DNA of 64,000 bases. Source: Kordia algicida OT-1 (GTDB lineage Bacteria; Bacteroidota; Bacteroidia; Flavobacteriales; Flavobacteriaceae). Of this stretch, positions 59,701 through 64,000 are shown one piece after another. A model generated the notes under the pieces. That model had not been told where the DNA came from. It saw only the letters and a list, made by a program, of their open reading frames with translations, and did not search any database. Every line of letters starts with the position of its first letter. Position 1 is the stretch's first letter. The stretch spans positions 3,237,397 through 3,301,396 of the forward strand of contig NZ_DS544873.1 in the NCBI RefSeq assembly GCF_000154725.1, written 5' to 3'. A program made the position numbers and the translations under genes.

Positions 59701-61333
59701 CAATTCCAATAGTGATACAAGTTCCGTCTGCAATGGTGGTTCCGCCAGAAAAAGTATATACGGTAGAACTGTTTACTTCTATAGTATATAAACTTAGACT
59801 TTGTGTACTTCCGGAGTTATTACAGATTTCAACCCATTCGTCGTCTGTTCCCGTAGAATTATACATGATTTCTGTAATGACAACATCTGCTAATGGTGGC
59901 GCGTTTACGGTTAATATTCCGGAGTTATACGTTACAGGGTCCCAAAAGTTCCCCATATTGTCTGCAAGAATTCCTCCATAGGTAAAATCGCTACCATTTA
60001 TTCTGAATCGTGAAGCATAATAATACGTTCCTGGTGTTCGTAAAGAACCGATTTCTGCGGTGTATTGGTCATTATTCCCAACATCTGAGTCATATGTTGC
60101 GGCAACCCAAATCCAACCAGCATCTACTCTCGGATCATTATCAATGGCACTGTAACCAATCCAAGCTTCTACATTAGCACCTTGTCCTACAGCATCTGTA
60201 ATTCCTGGTTCATAAATTTGTGCATATACATTGAATGAATCGCCTTCTGTGATCGTTGCTGATTTCGGAAAATCTACATTACAGAAATCTGCCACATCAG
60301 GATTTACGGTAAGTTGTACTGAGTCATTATTCCAGTCGCCACCAGAACCTCCATAAGTAAAGTTGCAGTTATTGAGTCTAAAACGACTTGCATAATAATA
60401 GGTTCCTGTGGGTAATGCGGAACCAATTTCAGCGCTAAATTCATCGTTATTTCCTACTTGCACATTAAATGTCGCTGGAATCCAAGTCCATCCTGCATCT
60501 ACACTAGGATCGTTATTTGTTGTATTATAACCAATCCATGCTTCTACGCCAGTTCCTGCTCCAGCAGCTTCTGTAACGCCAGGCTCGTAAGTTTGCGCAA
60601 ATACTGTGAAGTTATCACCAACAGTTATGGTTTGTGATGTTGTTGGAAATTGTACGTTTGAAAAATCCATGGCGTCAGTACAGGCGCTTGTTTCTGTGAT
60701 AGTGATGTTATCTAAATATATTCCTTCATCACCAGCTGTAAGTCCGTTAAATTGTAATCGTATATCAAGTGTACTATTTCCCGATAGTGTTATTGCAGAT
60801 GTTGAAAATGTTTGAAAATCAGATGATGATACTGTACATCCTGCATTTGTACCTGTTGTTAAAGCTGGTAATACATTACCACATTCACCATCACCATCAA
60901 AATCTGTATCAAGTGCAGCGACAGAATTGGAAATGTCTCCATCAGGAATACTTTGCACCCACATTAAGTTTTGATAGCTTCCTCCATCTACAGAATATGT
61001 TATTAAAAGCTCATCTGATGTGTCCCAATCTAGGTAATGATGTGCTACCATATCTATTGAAAATGTAAAATCAGCAGAACCTGTTACATCAATTTGATCT
61101 AAATCTATACTTGGATTTGAGAGTGATGTATCTTCTATTGCCCAATAAAAACCTGTTTCTGATGTAGTATTTGGTAAATCTGCATTTGTTCTGTTGAAAA
61201 CGTCTGTAAATCCAGTTCCTGAAGTCCCTGAAGGCGTGTAACCACTATTTACAGTTTCAAAATCAATTACTGTTTGACTATTTCCAATAAAACACATTAG
61301 AAAAAAGAAAACTAGGGTTATTTTTTTTTTCAT
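56747..61333 (-). CDS. giant T9SS-secreted multidomain protein with LTD and Calx-beta domains
   Basis: A 1528-residue exported protein (signal MKKKITLVFFFLMCFIGNS). From the N-terminus: a region ending at about residue 217; two tandem repeats of about 130 residues (about 218-480, each with VEAWIGY and TYYYASRFR); a lamin-tail domain (about 485-640, ITEIMYNSTGTDDEWVEICN); a Calx-beta domain (about 645-775); a second lamin-tail-like domain (about 775-960); a long beta region with the SFPRTENVTFSGAVNNGVI-type repeat; and a T9SS type A C-terminal domain (about 1445-1528: SVTVYSMLGQQIGTI, ASGVYVVVIDTEKGQIKKKI). It is probably exported and attached to the surface. Confidence 0.92.
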   Translation of the reverse strand: MKKKITLVFFFLMCFIGNSQTVIDFETVNSGYTPSGTSGTGFTDVFNRTNADLPNTTSETGFYWAIEDTSLSNPSIDLDQIDVTGSADFTFSIDMVAHHYLDWDTSDELLITYSVDGGSYQNLMWVQSIPDGDISNSVAALDTDFDGDGECGNVLPALTTGTNAGCTVSSSDFQTFSTSAITLSGNSTLDIRLQFNGLTAGDEGIYLDNITITETSACTDAMDFSNVQFPTTSQTITVGDNFTVFAQTYEPGVTEAAGAGTGVEAWIGYNTTNNDPSVDAGWTWIPATFNVQVGNNDEFSAEIGSALPTGTYYYASRFRLNNCNFTYGGSGGDWNNDSVQLTVNPDVADFCNVDFPKSATITEGDSFNVYAQIYEPGITDAVGQGANVEAWIGYSAIDNDPRVDAGWIWVAATYDSDVGNNDQYTAEIGSLRTPGTYYYASRFRINGSDFTYGGILADNMGNFWDPVTYNSGILTVNAPPLADVVITEIMYNSTGTDDEWVEICNNSGSTQSLSLYTIEVNSSTVYTFSGGTTIADGTCITIGIGSNGDGNFNPGCNFTPDFGLNGSIDNSNNLPNSTQTITLFAADGTTAADAVTYNTGDGANGNGNSLHVIDASLDNSDTGTNWQEVTNGGSPGTNSLTSPCATTQVEFVNTTSTLAEDGLFIDICVEIVNPSGSTATTVEVALDGASTATNGTDYDDGAGTPAAISFPVTLTFPAGSSANQCVTIFISNDDAVVEPSETVILNLQNVSGGTTASIATNSTHTLTITDNDGAGSTDIMITQYYEGAGINKWVEVKNVSGAVIPANTYYIVILNNADADNPTAADPTAGGSPSANNNLLISTDMAVDEVRRYKHNSATVPAYATPGEVGYDGNPTFNFAAAASMFSGDDLVIISTTNDSSTWANRVDVIGNGTTWGNRRCFVRNTCVSTEPSTTFDLNDWVEFTDAEVENSLTGTNPYLGEHEEAVTTWNGASWSNGLPERSRFVALSGNYNVGVSGDLEVCSLMVDAGITVTIPAGSYIDIENDLRVDDTGIININHEGSLVMVNDAGVVTLNGTGMINVEKTTASFEQYDYTYWSSPIASTTFGTSLGTWRLDRTFRYVASNFEDLDDDEFDDNDDVWAHILSTDTMTPGVGYAVMGPTTGSFPRTENVTFSGAVNNGVITAPISLSADATDTEDDWNFVGNPYPSAISADDFVTLNTNISGTLYFWTHIDDVSISNPGPDLFNYSTDDYAMYNTVGGVGTGSTSGSTAPTGFIASGQGFFIEAITAGTVTFNNSLRSNTYSNDNFYRPANAETTTETTEERDRIWLNLTNPDGAFSQLLIGFLDDATLQKDRLYDGIRLNGSNYLSFYSNDATNNKYGIQGRPTFVETDIVPLGYDARILGDITISIDNIEGILNTADVDVYLKDLELNITHDLKQSDYTFTTTDGVFPNRFQLEFINNAILSVEDEVLDDNALAVYLNDNKEIEIKQRTRTIINSVTVYSMLGQQIGTITDMNQKISLRTQASGVYVVVIDTEKGQIKKKITR

Positions 61334-61438
61334 TCCGCTACATTTAATGAGTTTACTAATATACTAGATAATTGGCTAATTTTCAAGAGTTGTAAAACTT
61401 GTTTCTATCAACAAATAGTTATTCTTTTGTAAACTCTT

Positions 61439-61909
61439 ATGAAAAATGATTCTTATTCACTTACGGAAGCGAAGTTAAAGCTGCAACAATTTTGTGCATA
61501 TCAGGATCGTTGTCATAAAGAAGTGGTAGAAAAGTTACAGAAAATGAATATGATTCCTGAAGCAATTGATATGATTGTTTCTGAGTTGATTCAAGATAAT
61601 TTTTTGAACGAAGAACGCTTTGCTCAGAGTTTTGCCAGAGGTAAGTTTCGCATTAAAAAATGGGGAAAATTACGTATTACAAGAGAATTGAAGTTACGCC
61701 AAATTTCTAAGTATAATATTGAAACTGCGCTAAAAGAGATTGAAGAAACTGATTATTTAGACACCTTAGATGAGCTTGCCCGAAAACGAAATGAAGCAGT
61801 AAGGGAAACAAATATGTTTAAACGAAAGAAAAAAATAGCAGATTATTTATTTTATCGTGGTTGGGAAGCACATTTGGTATATGAGAAGATTAATGAATTG
61901 GTAAAGTAA
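61439..61909 (+). CDS. recX: regulatory protein RecX
   Basis: A 156-residue helical protein of three tandem three-helix repeats, with CAYQDRCHKEVVEKLQKMNM, ELIQDNFLNEERFAQSFARG and FRIKKWGKLRITRELKLRQI, the family pattern of RecA-regulating RecX. It limits RecA filament formation. recA is not adjacent in this window. It runs divergently from the giant T9SS gene and converges on the cupin gene. Confidence 0.93.
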   Translation: MKNDSYSLTEAKLKLQQFCAYQDRCHKEVVEKLQKMNMIPEAIDMIVSELIQDNFLNEERFAQSFARGKFRIKKWGKLRITRELKLRQISKYNIETALKEIEETDYLDTLDELARKRNEAVRETNMFKRKKKIADYLFYRGWEAHLVYEKINELVK

Positions 61910-61917
61910 GTATTTCT

Positions 61918-62787
61918 TTAAAAAATCTTGTTTTTTCTGTGTGTTCTTAAAATAGCTTGCTCATTTTTCCAATCAATCCATTTTTGTCCTTTCATTCGTC
62001 GCATCAAATTGTCATAGTGACGCATCACAAATAGGTTGTATACCGCTTTACCAAAGTTTTTAGGGTTTCTAGCAATGGCGCGTAAACTCATTGAAAAACC
62101 TGGTGTTAGGTATTTCATGTAATGCCAATATCCTTCTGGCATGTAGAGAATGTTTCCGTGTTCTAAGTTGGTAATATATCCTTTTGCTTTTTGCAATGCT
62201 GGCCATTTTTCAAAGTCCGGATTAGAGAAATCGATATCTTCACGAACGATCAAAGAGTGTGGAATTTTATATAGAAAATCGTTTTGTTTTTGATCGAACA
62301 GAATGCATTGTTTTTTTCCTTCAAAGTGAAAGTGAAAGATGTTTGCCAAATCTATGTCGTAGTGCATGAAGGTATGCGAATTGGTTCCGCCAAAGAATAA
62401 CATTGGCAATGATTTCATAAGTTTTAATCCAAAATCGGGATATGAGAAGTCGTCTTGTAACGAAGGAACTTCTTTGAGAATATTCCACAGAAAGATTCTG
62501 TATTTTGTAGGTTCACGTTTGAGCAAATCTACGTATTCCGCCATTTTCATTTTGGCGTGTGGTTCGTTAAAACCATCTTTATAATCTACAGGTCTGTCGT
62601 CATAGAGCGGCACTTCTTTATCGCCTGCAACTTCTTTCATATACTCCAAACTCCATTTGTTATACGCAGGCCAATCTTCTATAAAACGCTCTATCACCAC
62701 AGGTTTTTGTGGTTTGAAGTAGTTTTTTATAAAATCTTCTTTGGTAATCGTTTTAACCCTTGGAATTTCTTGTAGATTCAATTTCAA
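61918..62787 (-). CDS. JmjC-like cupin_8 family protein
   Basis: A 289-residue protein with the cupin-8 fold: RVKTITKEDFIKNYFKPQKP at the start, an HxD-type pair in TFMHYDIDLANIFHFHFEGK, and the distal His in ILYMPEGYWHYMKYL. Those residues are the usual iron(II) ligands; Lys and Tyr of the 2-oxoglutarate site fit VREDIDFSNPDFEKWPALQK. Such enzymes hydroxylate proteins or small molecules. It is the gene downstream of bioB, separated by a hairpin at 62851-62876. Confidence 0.86.
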   Translation of the reverse strand: MKLNLQEIPRVKTITKEDFIKNYFKPQKPVVIERFIEDWPAYNKWSLEYMKEVAGDKEVPLYDDRPVDYKDGFNEPHAKMKMAEYVDLLKREPTKYRIFLWNILKEVPSLQDDFSYPDFGLKLMKSLPMLFFGGTNSHTFMHYDIDLANIFHFHFEGKKQCILFDQKQNDFLYKIPHSLIVREDIDFSNPDFEKWPALQKAKGYITNLEHGNILYMPEGYWHYMKYLTPGFSMSLRAIARNPKNFGKAVYNLFVMRHYDNLMRRMKGQKWIDWKNEQAILRTHRKNKIF

Positions 62788-62850
62788 AATTCTAACGTTT
62801 ATACTAGCTAAGTTAATAAATTGTTATGAAAGAATATTTTAAAGCTAAAA

Positions 62851-62876
62851 AAAAGAGCTCATTTAAGAGCCCTTTT
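62851..62876 (-). terminator. terminator after bioB
   Basis: AAAAGAGCTC and GAGCCCTTTT pair over 10 bp with one mismatch and a 6-base loop; the left arm gives the T-run for the minus strand. Confidence 0.55.
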
Positions 62877-62898
62877 TAGTATAATATATGAAACTCAA

Positions 62899-64000
62899 TT
62901 ATTGTTTTTTCTCTAATACTGCTGCTTTTTTCTTTTCTTTCGCTTCTTCATTTCGATCAATTTTATGATCTGGTCGTGACCATTTAGGCTTTTCACCTAA
63001 AGCTTCATATTGAGAATCTTTTGCTTCTACCGTTTTTGGTTGTACCTTTTTTGTAAATGGTTTTTGCGGATTTAATCCTAACATTTCAAACATTTTCATG
63101 TCTTCATTTACGTCTGGATTTGGTGTTGTTAATAGCTTATCTCCTGCAAAGATAGAGTTTGCACCTGCAAAGAAACACATGGCTTGTCCTTCTCTACTCA
63201 TGTTAGTTCTTCCTGCAGAGAGACGTACTTGCGTTTCTGGCATGACAATTCTGGTAGTTGCTACCATACGAATCATTTCCCAAATTTCTACAGGTTTTTC
63301 GTTTTCTAGTGGTGTTCCATCAACTGCAACTAATGCATTGATAGGTACAGATTCTGGTTGCGGATTGAGTGTTGCCAATGCCACTAACATTCCTGCTCTG
63401 TCTTCTACTGATTCTCCCATTCCGATGATTCCTCCACTACAAACCGTAACGTTGGTTTTACGCACGTTGTCAATAGTTTCCAAACGATCTTCGTAACCGC
63501 GTGTGGAAATAACTTCTTTGTAATATTCTTCTGAAGAATCTAAGTTATGATTGTACGCGTATAATCCGGCTTCTGCCAAACGCTGTGCTTGATTTTCTGT
63601 GACCATTCCTAGTGTACAGCAAACTTCCATGTCTAGCTTGTTGATGGTACGTACCATTTCTAGTACTTGATCGAATTCTGGACCGTCTTTTACATTACGC
63701 CAAGCTGCTCCCATACATACACGTGAACTTCCTGATGATTTTGCGCGTAAGGCTTGTGCTTTTACTTGCGAAACCGACATCAAATCGTTTCCTTCAATAT
63801 CCGTATGATAACGTGCTGCTTGCGGACAGTAGCCACAATCTTCTGGGCAACCGCCTGTTTTTATGGATAGTAATGTAGATACTTGTACCGTGTTTGGATC
63901 GTGGTGTAATCGGTGTATTGTTGCTGCTTCATATAACAATTCCATCATTGGTTTGTTGTAAATCGCAATGATTTCTTCTTTGGTCCAATTGTGTCGTATG
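62899..64000 (-). CDS. bioB: biotin synthase, start beyond the right edge
   Basis: The frame is open to the right edge of the window: before the Met at 63948 it continues upstream as RHNWTKEEIIAIYNKPM, the usual BioB N-terminus, so the true start is a few codons beyond 64000 and no internal start should be used. The radical-SAM cluster GGCPEDCGYCPQ is present, along with CMGAAWRNVKDGPEFDQVLE, YNHNLDSSEEYYKEVISTR and GIIGMGESVEDRAGMLVALA. BioB inserts sulfur into dethiobiotin. The C-terminus carries an extra lysine-rich tail of about 35 residues after the usual end. Confidence 0.95.
   Translation of the reverse strand, partial: IRHNWTKEEIIAIYNKPMMELLYEAATIHRLHHDPNTVQVSTLLSIKTGGCPEDCGYCPQAARYHTDIEGNDLMSVSQVKAQALRAKSSGSSRVCMGAAWRNVKDGPEFDQVLEMVRTINKLDMEVCCTLGMVTENQAQRLAEAGLYAYNHNLDSSEEYYKEVISTRGYEDRLETIDNVRKTNVTVCSGGIIGMGESVEDRAGMLVALATLNPQPESVPINALVAVDGTPLENEKPVEIWEMIRMVATTRIVMPETQVRLSAGRTNMSREGQAMCFFAGANSIFAGDKLLTTPNPDVNEDMKMFEMLGLNPQKPFTKKVQPKTVEAKDSQYEALGEKPKWSRPDHKIDRNEEAKEKKKAAVLEKKQ

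Noticed and set aside
59253-59981. A 242-codon plus-strand frame inside the giant T9SS gene
   Set aside because: It is opposite a long, domain-rich coding sequence and has the biased composition (Val, Ser, Pro, Thr) of an antisense shadow; no motif or upstream signal supports it.
62899-64000. Radical-SAM protein as a peptide-modifying enzyme
   Set aside because: All motifs are those of biotin synthase and the N-terminus RHNWTKEEI is typical of BioB.
1-64000. tRNA, rRNA, prophage or intact insertion sequence
   Set aside because: I looked through the spacers for cloverleaf arms, rRNA-like stretches and transposase or phage genes and found none; a covariance search for tRNAs was not possible here.

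Overview
The window is a chromosomal segment of a Bacteroidota bacterium, almost certainly a marine-type member of the Flavobacteriaceae. The evidence is the gliding genes gldD and gldE, a secreted giant protein with a type IX secretion (T9SS) C-terminal domain, SusC-like TonB receptor architecture, AT-rich spacers, start codons without Shine-Dalgarno sequences, and promoters of the Bacteroidota type (TTG, about 19 bases, TAnnTTTG). The number of short peptides with class I lanthipeptide-like GG leaders recalls genera such as Kordia; that genus guess is inference only.

Layout. 1-5.6 kb: the end of ftsX, then a 3.7-kb accessory block (a frameshifted gene, a DUF3124 lipoprotein, marC, a RiPP-like peptide), then DUF3098-uppP-truB. 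5.6-13.4 kb: a dispersed intergenic repeat, a thioredoxin-like protein, tag, aat, a probable small RNA, atoE, a SulP transporter and a RelE/ParE-type toxin-antitoxin pair. 13.8-22.5 kb: a PhoX-like phosphatase, folE with two lipoproteins, a MITE-like element, an SSB-tipped DUF3127 protein, a flavin reductase, a GG-leader peptide beside an orphan histidine kinase, a HIT protein, and greA with an attenuator-like leader. 22.7-31.4 kb: a thiamine-salvage region made of a TPP-riboswitch TonB receptor, a PnuC-type transporter, a NadR-like kinase and a YkoF-like thiamine-binding protein, followed by PcrB/GGGP synthase and a phosphopantetheinyl transferase. 31.5-36.5 kb: ahcY, a membrane-anchored TPR-AraC regulator, and directly after it a four-gene operon of cysteine-rich GG-leader peptides closed by a strong terminator, then a caspase-like protein. 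36.6-45.5 kb: an M3 peptidase, ribosomal L27 and L21 (the latter with an HhH fusion), two M16 peptidases, an EamA transporter and a metal-binding lipoprotein. 46-51.8 kb: the conserved gldD-gldE-ssb-mutY / HU-COX24-rng block. 52-64 kb: small accessory proteins, an R2K-type ATP-grasp, a Dph6-like ATPase, a 1528-residue T9SS protein, recX, a JmjC-like cupin and the start-truncated bioB.

The most unusual content is the set of seven small peptides (2.9, 19.9, 26.0 and 34.7-35.7 kb) sharing a lysine-rich leader ending in GG but with divergent cysteine-rich cores. No LanB/LanC, YcaO or peptidase-ABC transporter lies in the window, so they must be matured elsewhere or have another role. Two sit next to sensor-type regulators (TPR-TM-AraC and an orphan histidine kinase), which makes a peptide-signalling hypothesis worth testing. 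Other features that gene calling would miss are the TPP riboswitch, a GraL-like greA leader, a possible ~105-nt sRNA, two families of long dispersed intergenic repeats, a heptamer tandem repeat and a 134-bp MITE-like element. No rRNA, tRNA, CRISPR array or intact insertion sequence was seen.
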